64,000 nucleotides of DNA from Bradyrhizobium prioriisuperbiae. Lineage in GTDB: Bacteria; Pseudomonadota; Alphaproteobacteria; Rhizobiales; Xanthobacteraceae. The notes under the pieces are model-generated. The model worked only from the letters and a program-made list of their open reading frames with translations, ran no database searches and was not told the origin of the DNA. Made by a program: the position numbers and the translations under genes. Positions 34,382 to 42,721 of this stretch are shown here, one piece after another. How positions within the stretch are numbered: the first letter of the stretch is position 1; every line of letters starts with the position of its first letter. The DNA lies in NCBI RefSeq assembly GCF_032397745.1, contig NZ_CP135921.1:4266501-4330500 (forward strand), given 5' to 3'.

Positions 34382-35257
34382 ATGCACTTGCGGCAGCTGG
34401 AATGTTTTCGCGCCTTGATGCTTCACGGCACCACGATCCGGGCGGCCGAATTGCTCGGCATGTCGCAGCCCGGCCTCAGTACCATGATCGCGAATCTCGA
34501 ACATGCCACCGGGCTGACCCTGTTCGTGCGGCGGGGGGGCCGGCTGCAGCCGACCGCCGAAGCCAGGCTGTTCTATGTCGAGGCGGCGCGCGCGCTCGAA
34601 GCGGTGGAGAACACGGCGCGGGTCGCCACCGAGATCCGGTCCGGCCGGCGCGGGCACCTGGCGATTGCGGCCTATCCCAGCATCTCCATCAGTCTGTTGC
34701 CGCGCCTGCTATCGCAATTCTCCAAGCCGCGCCCCGATCTGCAGGTCAAGATCATCACTCGCAACTCCGGCACCGTGCGCGAGCTGATGTCGACGCAGCA
34801 GTTCGATATCGCGATTGCCGAGCTGCCGCTCGATTATCCGACTTCGCACATGGAGATATTCTCCTACGAGTGCATGTGCATGCTGCCGAAGGCGCATCCG
34901 CTGGCGCGGCTCAAGCAGATCGAGCCGAACGATCTCGACGGCGTTCCCTTTATTACGCTGTTTCGTGGTGACCCGATCTATCAGCAGCTCGCCTCGGCGT
35001 TCTCCGAATATGGGGCGCGCTGGAATGTGGTGGCGGAGACGGAGTTCTTCTCCTCCGCGTGCGAACTGGTTGCGGCCGGCGTCGGCGTCGGCATCGTCGA
35101 TCCGGTGGTCAGCCGTCCTTTCACCAGGGATCTGGTGCTGCGGCCGTTCAAGCCGGCGATCAGCTATCGCGTTGCGATCCTGTCGCCGACCGGCGAGGAG
35201 CTCTCGCTGGTCGCGCGCGATTTCGTCGACCTGCTGCGCAAGCACCTGCAGCCGTGA
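34382..35257 (+). CDS. LysR family transcriptional regulator
   Basis: 291 residues. The helix-turn-helix is at 1-60 (LRQLECFRALMLHGTTIRAA; MSQPGLSTMIANLEHATGLT). The ligand domain at 90-285 includes AIAAYPSISISLLPRLLSQF and ACELVAAGVGVGIVDP. The N-terminus and spacing resemble the NocR/OccR-like group that responds to amino acids or opines, but I cannot name the effector. It is divergent from the DUF1989 gene, its probable target. Confidence 0.9.
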   Translation: MHLRQLECFRALMLHGTTIRAAELLGMSQPGLSTMIANLEHATGLTLFVRRGGRLQPTAEARLFYVEAARALEAVENTARVATEIRSGRRGHLAIAAYPSISISLLPRLLSQFSKPRPDLQVKIITRNSGTVRELMSTQQFDIAIAELPLDYPTSHMEIFSYECMCMLPKAHPLARLKQIEPNDLDGVPFITLFRGDPIYQQLASAFSEYGARWNVVAETEFFSSACELVAAGVGVGIVDPVVSRPFTRDLVLRPFKPAISYRVAILSPTGEELSLVARDFVDLLRKHLQP

Positions 35258-35299
35258 GCTGCCGGGCCTGCCCTGCCATCGAGGTGATGCAGCCCGGCG

Positions 35300-37771
35300 T
35301 CAGAACGACGTGCCGCCGCCGAACCGGAACTCCTGCACCCGGTCATATGGGCTCTTGGTCAGCGGCACCGCATAATCGAAGCGCAGCGGGCCGAACGGCG
35401 AGGCCCAGACCAGGCCGACGCCGACCGATGAGCGGACGATGCTGGAGTCGCTGTAGCTCATGGTCTCGGCCGTCTGCGCCCAGGATGTCGGCCCCTGGTA
35501 GCCCCATAGCGAACCGGCGTCGGCATAGACCGCGCCCTTGAGGCCAACTTCCTTGGGCAGGAACCAGAACGGCACCTGCATCTCGGCCGATGCACCCCAG
35601 TATTTGGTGCCGCCCAGCGCATCGTTGGTGGTGCCGGTGGTGATGTCGCGTGGGCCGATACCGTTGGTCTCGAAGCCGCGCACCAGTTGCGGGCCCATCT
35701 GGAAGTGATCGAGCATGCGCAGGTCGTCGTTGCCGATCTTGTTCAGGATGCCGCCCTGCAGATGGATCAGGCCGACGATATCGGCCACCAGCGGCTGATA
35801 ATATTTCAGGTCCGCGGTCGATTTGACATAGCTGACATTGCCACCCACGCCGGCGAAATCCTGGCGCAGGTCGACCAGCAAGCCCGAGGTGGCGTTCTTG
35901 TTGTTGTCGAGGGTGTTGAAGGTCAGGGTGTAACCCAGCGCCGATGTGATGGCCCGGCCCTTGTCCAGTTCGATCCGGACCGGCAGCGACGCTTCGCCAT
36001 CGTAGTAACAGCCGAGACCGCCGGTGGATGTCAGGTCGATGCCATGCGCGGCGGCATAAGCCGGCGTCGGATTGAAGGCCAGATTGGGATTCGCCGGGTT
36101 GTTGTTGCAGTTGTCATAGACCGATGTCAGTCCCATCTTCTGGCTCATGAGAGAATAGCGCAGTTGCAGCGTCAGATCCTCGCGCAGTTGAAAACCGAGT
36201 CGCGTGCTGAAGCCGTATGATTGGACCGAATACGACTGATAGCTGCTTTCCGCCTGGTTTTTGTAGAAGAGGTCGACGCCCAGCGCGACGCGGTAATCCA
36301 GCAGGTATGGCTCGACAAACGACAGCGAGACGCCGTTGGAATACTGGCCATAGGACACCGACGTCTTGGCGTAGAGACCGCGGCCCAAAAGATTGCGTTC
36401 GGACACGCTGACTTCGCCCAGGAAGCCGTCCGAGGTCGAGTAGCCGCCGGACACCGAGAATTCGCCGGTCGATTTCTCTTCGAGGTCCACATTGAGAATC
36501 ACGCGGTCGCTGGAGGAGCCGGGCTCCGTGGTGATCTTCACGCTCTTGAAGTAGTCGAGATTCTTCAGCCGGCGTTCGGCGCGGTCGACCAGGGCGCGGT
36601 TGTAGGCATCGCCTTCGGAGATGTCGAATTCGCGGCGGATCACATAGTCGCGGGTGCGGGTGTTGCCGCGCACATTGATGCGCTCGATGTAGTTGCGCGG
36701 CCCCTCGTCGATCGCGAAGATGATCGCCACCGTGCGGGCTTCGAAATTGCGCTCGCCATTGGGACGCACGGTCGCGAACGCGTAGCCGCGCCGCGACGTC
36801 TCCAGTTGCATTTCCTCGACCGACTTCTCGATCAATTCGGCGTTGTAGACCGAGCCGACGCTGATCCGCGACACGTTCGCCAGCGAATTGCCGTCGAGGG
36901 TGGCGATGGTCGAGCGGAACTGGACCGACGCGACGCGGTACTGTTGCCCCTCCTCGATGGTGAAGGTGACGATGAAGCCCTTGCCCTCCGGATCATATTC
37001 GGTCAGCGCGGCAATCACCTGCACGTCGGCATAACCGTTCTTCAGATAGAAGCGCCGGATCAGGTCTCGGTCGGCCTCGACCCGGTCGGGATCATAAACA
37101 TCGTTGCCGCCGAGGAAGCTCAGGAGATTGGACTCACGGGTCTTGATGATGTCGCGCAGCCGATAGGCCGAATAGGCCTTGTTGCCGACGAAGTTGATGG
37201 TCTTGACGCCGGTCTTGTTGCCTTCGGTCACCTCGAAGATCAGGTCGACGCGGTTGTTGGGCTGCTCGATGATCTGCGGCACCACGTGCACATCATAGCG
37301 ACCGGAGCGGCGATAGATCTCCGAAATGCGTTGGGCATCCGATTGCACCATCGCGCGGGAAAACGTGCCGCGCGGCTTGGACTGGATCTCGGCAGTGAGC
37401 TGGTCGTCCTTGACCTTCTTGTTGCCTTCGAACGCGACGCGGCCGATCACCTGGTTCTCCACCACGATGACGACGAGATGGCCGCCGGCGTGATTGATTT
37501 TGACATCCTGGAACAGGCCGGTGTCGTACAGCGCCTTGAGGCCGTCATCGACGCGGCCGCTGTCCAGCCGCCCGGCCGCATCCGGCTTGAAATACGAGCG
37601 GATGGTTTCAGCCTCGACGCGCCGGTTGCCCTCCACCACGATCGACGCGGCCGATTGCGCCGCCGCCGGCGACGCGGCGAGGAGACCCATCATCGTGGTT
37701 GCTGCGGGCGGAACGATCATGAGCAGGGCGGCAAGCAGGCCTTCCCTCAATACCCGCACTCCAGTTGTCAT
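35300..37771 (-). CDS. bamA: Outer membrane protein assembly factor BamA (isolated copy)
   Basis: 823 residues. The signal peptide is about 1-39 (cleavage in AAAQS). Five POTRA domains span roughly 40-425, each starting with a strand such as SIVVEGNRRV, VIGRVAFEGNKKV and VKTINFVGNKAYS. A C-terminal 16-strand barrel carries the LVRGFETNGIGPRD loop motif and ends EFRFGGGTSF. BamA folds barrel proteins into the outer membrane. In rhizobia the main bamA lies between rseP and lpxD; here it is isolated next to a LysR gene and two outer-membrane protein genes. It may therefore be a second copy, which the window alone cannot settle. Confidence 0.93.
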   Translation of the reverse strand: MTTGVRVLREGLLAALLMIVPPAATTMMGLLAASPAAAQSAASIVVEGNRRVEAETIRSYFKPDAAGRLDSGRVDDGLKALYDTGLFQDVKINHAGGHLVVIVVENQVIGRVAFEGNKKVKDDQLTAEIQSKPRGTFSRAMVQSDAQRISEIYRRSGRYDVHVVPQIIEQPNNRVDLIFEVTEGNKTGVKTINFVGNKAYSAYRLRDIIKTRESNLLSFLGGNDVYDPDRVEADRDLIRRFYLKNGYADVQVIAALTEYDPEGKGFIVTFTIEEGQQYRVASVQFRSTIATLDGNSLANVSRISVGSVYNAELIEKSVEEMQLETSRRGYAFATVRPNGERNFEARTVAIIFAIDEGPRNYIERINVRGNTRTRDYVIRREFDISEGDAYNRALVDRAERRLKNLDYFKSVKITTEPGSSSDRVILNVDLEEKSTGEFSVSGGYSTSDGFLGEVSVSERNLLGRGLYAKTSVSYGQYSNGVSLSFVEPYLLDYRVALGVDLFYKNQAESSYQSYSVQSYGFSTRLGFQLREDLTLQLRYSLMSQKMGLTSVYDNCNNNPANPNLAFNPTPAYAAAHGIDLTSTGGLGCYYDGEASLPVRIELDKGRAITSALGYTLTFNTLDNNKNATSGLLVDLRQDFAGVGGNVSYVKSTADLKYYQPLVADIVGLIHLQGGILNKIGNDDLRMLDHFQMGPQLVRGFETNGIGPRDITTGTTNDALGGTKYWGASAEMQVPFWFLPKEVGLKGAVYADAGSLWGYQGPTSWAQTAETMSYSDSSIVRSSVGVGLVWASPFGPLRFDYAVPLTKSPYDRVQEFRFGGGTSF

Positions 37772-38443
37772 GGATCAGGCAACCTTTCGCTTTGTTGTCG
37801 TGGTCTGTTTTGAATGACGTGTCGGATGGAGTGCGCCCACACGTGTGTGTCGCGCGAGACGGTCATCAATGAGGCTCCGCGCGGTGTCGCGGGTTTAAGT
37901 GTTGTTAAGTTTCATGTCTGCAGATGTCCGCGTGCAGGGTGAAGCACAACAGCCACGGCGGCGCCGTCACAGCGCGGTTCGTTCGGGTGCTGACGAATGA
38001 CGTGAAGTGATGGTGGGTGGCCCCTCGGCAATGATGCTGGGGAGCACCGAGGGGCCTGACCCGAACCACGGTCGCTGAACGATGGCTCAAGCACGAACGA
38101 TCGTGCCACGCCCGCATGTGTCCGTGTCTGACGTTTTGCTAAGTTGTGTGTCGATGGCTCCCGCACTGTGCGTACGCGGCGTTGCCGTCATCTCGACACG
38201 TTCGAGGAGCGCCGACACAAAACGTCACAGAACGTCAAACTAACGAACGGTCGCAGCCACATTGCGGCCCCGGATCGTCCCGTAACCATTACCTCAGCTC
38301 GTGCCACCGGACACTCTCCGATGGTTCGGGTCGGCCCCTGGCGGACAATGCCCCCAGCGCCTGCCGGGGGCCGCTCTCTCATGACCACAGCCATCGCGCG
38401 CGCGCCGCCTCGGCGTGTCCGAGGACAACTGGAGACCACTAAA
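37772..38443. other. 672-nt intergenic region between bamA and the Omp31-like gene
   Basis: No convincing gene on either strand. It must hold the promoter of bamA (leftward) and of the rightward barrel gene. A notable hairpin lies at 38019-38056: GGCCCCTCGG and CCGAGGGGCC (10-bp perfect stem, 18-nt loop) with no U-run. It is too far from both starts to be a simple attenuator. Confidence 0.5.
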
Positions 38444-39163
38444 ATGAAAAGGATTCTGCTCGGCAGCATGGCGCTGGTCGCATTGAGCACGGCGTCGGCG
38501 TTTGCGGCCGACCTGCCGGCCCGCACCTACACCAAGGCTCCGGCTTATGTGCCGCCGCCCGCGCCGATCTACAACTGGACTGGCTTCTATATCGGCGGCC
38601 ATATCGGTGGCGCGTTCGACGGCAACTCGGTGTTCGGCAATAATGATGGTCGCTTCCTCGGCGGTGTGCAGGTCGGCGCCGACTATCAGTTCGCGCCGAA
38701 CTGGGTGATCGGCATCGAGGGCCAGTATTCCTGGACCTCGCGCGACACCAAATCGGCGGCCTTCACCACCGGCGGCTTCACGGTGTCCGATCGCGACAGC
38801 AATCTCGGTTCGGTCACCGGTCGTCTCGGCTACACCTGGGGCCCCGCGCTGCTTTATGCCAAGGGCGGCGTGGCGTTCCGCGAGGGCAGCAACGTCTCCG
38901 TGTTCGACACGGGGAGCGGCTCGGCGCTCTCATATACGGCGTCGGATGAGACCGTCGGTTACACCGTCGGCGCGGGCCTGGAATACCTGTTCGCCCCGAA
39001 CTGGTCGGCCAAGGTCGAATATCAGTATTACAACTTCGGCAGCACCGACGTGACCGTGCCGTCGGCCTCCACCGTGGTGAGCTACACCAACGACATCCAC
39101 ACCGTGAAGGCAGGCGTCAATTATCGCTTCAACTGGGGCGATATGGCTGCGGCGAAATTCTGA
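38444..39163 (+). CDS. Omp31-like outer-membrane beta-barrel protein
   Basis: 239 residues. The signal peptide is 1-22 (MALVALSTASAFAADL). Then comes the typical rhizobial start PARTYTKAPAYVPPPAP followed by YNWTGFYIGGHIGGAF. An eight-strand barrel is likely, with strands such as GVQVGADYQFAPNWVIGIEG and TVKAGVNYRF, and it ends in Phe. GGAG lies 10 nt before ATG 38444. These small barrels are abundant surface proteins of unknown transport function. A rho-independent terminator follows. Confidence 0.92.
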   Translation: MKRILLGSMALVALSTASAFAADLPARTYTKAPAYVPPPAPIYNWTGFYIGGHIGGAFDGNSVFGNNDGRFLGGVQVGADYQFAPNWVIGIEGQYSWTSRDTKSAAFTTGGFTVSDRDSNLGSVTGRLGYTWGPALLYAKGGVAFREGSNVSVFDTGSGSALSYTASDETVGYTVGAGLEYLFAPNWSAKVEYQYYNFGSTDVTVPSASTVVSYTNDIHTVKAGVNYRFNWGDMAAAKF

Positions 39164-39319
39164 CGGCAACACGCTTGCGGTATGGCTCTGACGCGCTGCG
39201 CACAAAGAGTTGACGCGGCGCCACATTACGAAACGATGATGACCACATTGCCGCCGCGGATCGCTTCAAAGATGCCACGAGGTTGAGCCGTCAAAGTCGC
39301 CCCCTGATGGCGTAAGCCG

Positions 39320-39364
39320 CTTCCCGCGGACGCTGCCCCCAGCATCCGCGGGAAGTTTTTCTTT
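39320..39364 (+). terminator. Rho-independent terminator after the Omp31-like gene
   Basis: CTTCCCGCGGA and TCCGCGGGAAG form an 11-bp stem with a 14-nt loop, followed by TTTTTCTTT. Strong and correctly placed, 157 nt after the stop codon. Confidence 0.9.
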
Positions 39365-39397
39365 GGAGTCGGAGCGGCCGCAGCGGCTGCGTTGATT

Positions 39398-39507
39398 CCT
39401 CATCCTGAGGAGGCGCGAAGCGCCGTCTCGAAGGACGAGGCCCGGGCGCCTCTATCCCCGTGGCCTCATGGTTCGAGACGCGCGTGCCGCGCTCCTCACC
39501 ATGAGGG
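39398..39507. repeat. Class I palindromic repeat (copy D)
   Basis: Same left-half/right-half order as the 12593 copy: CCTCATCC...GAAGGACGAGG, spacer, CCTCATGG...CCATGAGG. It lies between the terminator of the Omp31-like gene and a small leftward gene. Confidence 0.9.
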
Positions 39508-39525
39508 GCTATCTCGCCGAGTGCC

Positions 39526-39675
39526 TCACAACGGATCGTACCGATAGAACGGCGGATCCGGCTTGAGCTTTGTCGCCTCGACGCTGTCGTCGGAATCGTC
39601 GAACGCGACGGCCAGCGCCCAGATGATCCCGCCCAGGGCGATCATCCCGATCAGCATTCCGAATAGAAGAATCAT
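39526..39675 (-). CDS. 49-residue membrane protein
   Basis: The protein begins MILLFGMLIGMIALGGIIWA, a single hydrophobic span at about 2-24. An acidic segment FDDSDDSVEATKLK follows and the end is PPFYRYDPL. AGGAGT lies 4 nt before ATG 39675, strong evidence for translation. The topology suggests an inner-membrane anchor with a short soluble tail. No homolog is known to me. Confidence 0.7.
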   Translation of the reverse strand: MILLFGMLIGMIALGGIIWALAVAFDDSDDSVEATKLKPDPPFYRYDPL

Positions 39676-40046
39676 AAGCACTCCTCTGCAATGACGGTCG
39701 GCTTCGGTCGCGGCTGCGATCGATGAGTCGAGCCGTCACCCGTGTGCCGCAGAAGCCGACCATCAACGTGGCCGATGTGGTGATGCGGCATGAAGAGTTG
39801 TTAAGTTGTGTGACCACACGGATCGATGACGTGGTGCGCGTGATGCAGGAAGGACACGCCTCCATCGATAAACCGCGAATATGTCTGCGCGGAAACGCAA
39901 TTCACATCTCTTCATCCGCGACATTTCGGCAATCACTTATTCACGAGATCGCGACGGAGGGGGGCACCCTCAGGGTCGCTCCGTCAGGAAGCGCGTGTCG
40001 AACAGCGGCGCGCGCAGACGGATCGAAATAACTTTGGAGGGTATTG
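39676..40046. other. 371-nt gap upstream of the porin gene
   Basis: Contains divergent promoter sequence for the small membrane protein (leftward) and the porin (rightward). A rightward open frame of about 100 codons exists, but it lacks a ribosome-binding site and protein-like composition, so I do not call it. Nothing else recognised. Confidence 0.5.
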
Positions 40047-41567
40047 ATGAAAACAGCGAACAGAATTTTGCTGGGCACCGCGGCCGGCTTTATTGCGTCC
40101 AGTCTTGTTGCGCTCGGCGGCGCACGGGCGGCCGATCTTCCGGTCAAGGCCAAGGCGGTCGAGTATGTCAGGATATGCTCGCTCTACGGCGCGGGCTTCT
40201 ATTATATCCCCGGCACCGACACCTGCATTCGCATCGGCGGCGCGCTGCGCCTGGATACCTCGTTCAACGCCAGTACATATGATGTGCCGTTCTGGCAGGG
40301 CGGCACCGGTGGCGCGGGATCGTACAACCGCAACTACTACTCGACCCGCGAGCGCCTTAACCTGTTCATCGACACCCGCCAGGCCACCGACTATGGCGTG
40401 CTGCGCACCTATGCCAACATCCAGTTCGACTATGCGCAGGGCCGCGAGAATATTGCCGGTGGCTTTGTCGAGAACGACTTCCTGTTCATCCAGTTCGCCG
40501 GCTTCACCTTCGGCAAGGCGGTGTCGCAGTTCGATCCGCAATGGGCGCTGGCCAAGCCGTACATTTCGTCCGGCTTCCTCTCCGGCTCGAACAACTCAAC
40601 CGGCATTGCGCAGTTGGCCTACACCGCCTCGTTCGGTGGCGGCCTGTCGGCCACGATCTCGCTGGAAGATGCCCAGCCTTATCGTTCCGCGGGCGTGGTG
40701 AACACGTCGCTGGGTGGCGCGAACGCGCTGCTCGGCCCGTTCGGCGCCTCGGCCGCCAATTACGGCACCAGCGGCAACAACTTCCAGGGCAATGCGCAGG
40801 GCGGCGACCACGTTCCCGATATCGTCGGCAACCTGCGTCTCGACCAGGAGTGGGGCACGCTGCATTTTGGCGCCGCGGCGCATGAAGTGCACGGCACTTA
40901 TTACACGCCGAGCGACAGCGATTCAGGCAAGCCGGACTCGACCTGGGGCTTTGCGGTGACCGGCGCGATCGAATTGAAGAACCTGCCCACCGGCGTCGGC
41001 GACAGCCTGAAGATCTCGGCGGATTTCGCCAATGGCGCAGCCAAGTATGTGTTCGGCGGCACCTACGACACCTCCGGCGCCGGTCGGTTCGCCGCCATCG
41101 GTGGCGGCGGCATGGCGTTCGGTTACGTGCTGGATGGCGTGTACGGCACCGGCACCAGCATCATCAAGAGCAATGCCTGGGATATCAGCGGCTTCTACGA
41201 GCACTACTGGAATCCGGCCTGGCGCACCTCGGTGTTCGCCTCCTACAGCTCGATCTCTTATGGCTCCAGCGGCGATGCGCTGTTGCTGGCGATGGCCAAT
41301 GGCGGCCGGCTCAGCACCGGTGTCACCACGGCCTCCGGCAGCTTCGATTTCAATGTGCTGCAGGTCGGCACGCGGACGGCCTGGACGCCGGTCAAGAATC
41401 TCACGCTGTCGGCTGAATTCACCTACAGCCGGCTGGACCAGCACCTGAACGGCACCTTCACCACCACCACCGCCGGCGTGCCCGCGGGCTCTGCGGCGGG
41501 CTCGGTGTACACGCTGAAAGATCAGAACCTCTACAACGGATCGGTTCAGATCCTGCGCAGCTTCTAG
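40047..41567 (+). CDS. Alphaproteobacterial porin (Porin_2 family)
   Basis: 506 residues. The signal peptide is about 1-29 (GTAAGFIASSLVALGGARAA). The family marker follows at once: VRICSLYGAGFYYIPGTDTC and IRIGGALRLD. The rest is a 16-strand trimeric porin with many aromatic-ended strands, closing NGSVQILRSF. GGAGG lies 6 nt before ATG 40047; a TTG at 40044 is the alternative. It is a general diffusion channel for small polar solutes and is probably one of several paralogs in the genome. Confidence 0.95.
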   Translation: MKTANRILLGTAAGFIASSLVALGGARAADLPVKAKAVEYVRICSLYGAGFYYIPGTDTCIRIGGALRLDTSFNASTYDVPFWQGGTGGAGSYNRNYYSTRERLNLFIDTRQATDYGVLRTYANIQFDYAQGRENIAGGFVENDFLFIQFAGFTFGKAVSQFDPQWALAKPYISSGFLSGSNNSTGIAQLAYTASFGGGLSATISLEDAQPYRSAGVVNTSLGGANALLGPFGASAANYGTSGNNFQGNAQGGDHVPDIVGNLRLDQEWGTLHFGAAAHEVHGTYYTPSDSDSGKPDSTWGFAVTGAIELKNLPTGVGDSLKISADFANGAAKYVFGGTYDTSGAGRFAAIGGGGMAFGYVLDGVYGTGTSIIKSNAWDISGFYEHYWNPAWRTSVFASYSSISYGSSGDALLLAMANGGRLSTGVTTASGSFDFNVLQVGTRTAWTPVKNLTLSAEFTYSRLDQHLNGTFTTTTAGVPAGSAAGSVYTLKDQNLYNGSVQILRSF

Positions 41568-41615
41568 AGCATGATCCGGAAAAGTGGAGACCGGTTTTCC
41601 GAAAAGATCATGCTC
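41567..41615. repeat. Class IV palindrome after the porin gene
   Basis: GAGCATGATC and GATCATGCTC (perfect 10-bp arms) enclose CGGAAAA / TTTTCCG. The palindrome begins at the last base of the porin stop codon. I recognise this motif type from Bradyrhizobium-group genomes. Confidence 0.85.
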
Positions 41616-41625
41616 AGAAAAAGAA

Positions 41626-41670
41626 GATCAGATCATGATGCGATTCCTGTAATCGCGTCATGATCTGATC
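41626..41670. repeat. Second long palindrome downstream of the porin
   Basis: GATCAGATCATGATGCGATT and AATCGCGTCATGATCTGATC form a 20-bp stem with one mismatch around CCTGT. Together with the preceding palindrome it makes a 100-nt structured 3' region that may stabilise the porin mRNA. Confidence 0.8.
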
Positions 41671-41728
41671 GCCAACAACAGGAAAGGACGAACTCACATC
41701 TTCATGTAAAACCTTTAAGACCTCCAGA

Positions 41729-41761
41729 GGCCTCCGGTGGTGCCCCGCCGGAGGCCTTTTG
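41729..41761 (+). terminator. Rho-independent terminator for the porin transcript
   Basis: GGCCTCCGG / CCGGAGGCC, 9-bp stem with a 10-nt loop, followed by TTTT. It is 162 nt after the porin stop and just before the convergent NAD-kinase-like gene. Confidence 0.88.
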
Positions 41762-41785
41762 TCGTCGGGCTATCTCGCCGTCCGT

Positions 41786-42721
41786 TCACACCACCAGCCG
41801 CCCCTGCCGGTCGGCCAGCGCGATCTGCGCTTCGGTGCCGGAGTTGAAGTCGAGGCGATCGGCCTCGATGCCGTCGCTGAAGATCACGCCGTTCTCGGGC
41901 ATTCGCGAGCGCAGCCGCAACTGGTCGCCCTCGGCGAGCCGGCCGAACACCAACTGGGTCTGCGAAGCTTTGCTCGGGAACGGCTCGCGCACCGCGAACC
42001 GCAATTCATGGGTGTCCCAGGGCTGCGTCGCATAGGCCTCCGGCATGTCGTCGTGATAATAGCCGCGCGCCACCGCCAGCGATCCCGTCACGATGCTCTT
42101 GAACCATGCGGTCGAGCCGAGCCCGGTCGAGACGATCAGCCCGCTCGATGACTGGGTTTCCTTCCGCCCGTCGGCCTCGATTTCGTAGAATGCCGAGGTG
42201 TGTGTGCGCGCGCCGATGAACAGGTCGTTGACTGCGTGCAGCACTTGCCCGTCGGTCAGGATCGCCCTGGCCATGGTGACGGTCTTGAACGGCCGCTTGT
42301 TGGCGGCGACCTCGCCGAGCAGCGCAGCAAGGTCAGCCGACACGAACGGCAGCAGCACGCCGTCGTAACGGCCGGCGTCGGGGTTGACGCCGATCAGCGG
42401 ATGGCCGTCCAGGTATTTCATGGTGTTGGCGACGACGCCGTCCTGGCCCAGCGCCACCACGATGTCGTGCGGACCGAAGATGAAGTTCGGCAGGAAGCTG
42501 CGCTCGATGATCTGGTAGCGACCCCATTGCTCCAGCGTCGCCACCGTGTGGCGGCGCTGCGCCATGTAGACGTCGTGCTCACGCTGATAGTCGCCGAAGT
42601 CCGCGCCCAGGTGCTCGACATAGAATTTGGCCTGCGCCTGTGTCTGGTATTTCGCGATCAGATCCTCGAGCCGCGTCTTGCGCGTCACCAGGACGATCTT
42701 GCGATCGTCGTTAGCGGCCAC
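41786..42721 (-). CDS. NAD kinase-like protein with altered GGDG motif
   Basis: 311 residues. The fold is that of ATP-NAD kinases: TGLGSTAWFKS (GxGSTA loop) and HAVNDLFIGA (NE/D motif). The nucleotide-binding signature GGDGT, however, reads ALGQDGVVANTMKYL, with Gln for the second Gly and Val for Thr. The Asp is kept. It may be an active kinase of a divergent subfamily or act on another substrate. Its start overlaps the SPFH gene end by 11 nt. The pair is divergent from an NrtR-like regulator. Confidence 0.85.
   Translation of the reverse strand: MAANDDRKIVLVTRKTRLEDLIAKYQTQAQAKFYVEHLGADFGDYQREHDVYMAQRRHTVATLEQWGRYQIIERSFLPNFIFGPHDIVVALGQDGVVANTMKYLDGHPLIGVNPDAGRYDGVLLPFVSADLAALLGEVAANKRPFKTVTMARAILTDGQVLHAVNDLFIGARTHTSAFYEIEADGRKETQSSSGLIVSTGLGSTAWFKSIVTGSLAVARGYYHDDMPEAYATQPWDTHELRFAVREPFPSKASQTQLVFGRLAEGDQLRLRSRMPENGVIFSDGIEADRLDFNSGTEAQIALADRQGRLVV

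Noticed and set aside
36221..37813. A 530-codon plus-strand frame antisense to bamA
   Set aside because: Shadow frame; BamA on the other strand is complete and unmistakable.
39723..40031. A 102-codon frame before the porin gene
   Set aside because: No ribosome-binding site, odd composition, and it overlaps the presumed porin promoter.
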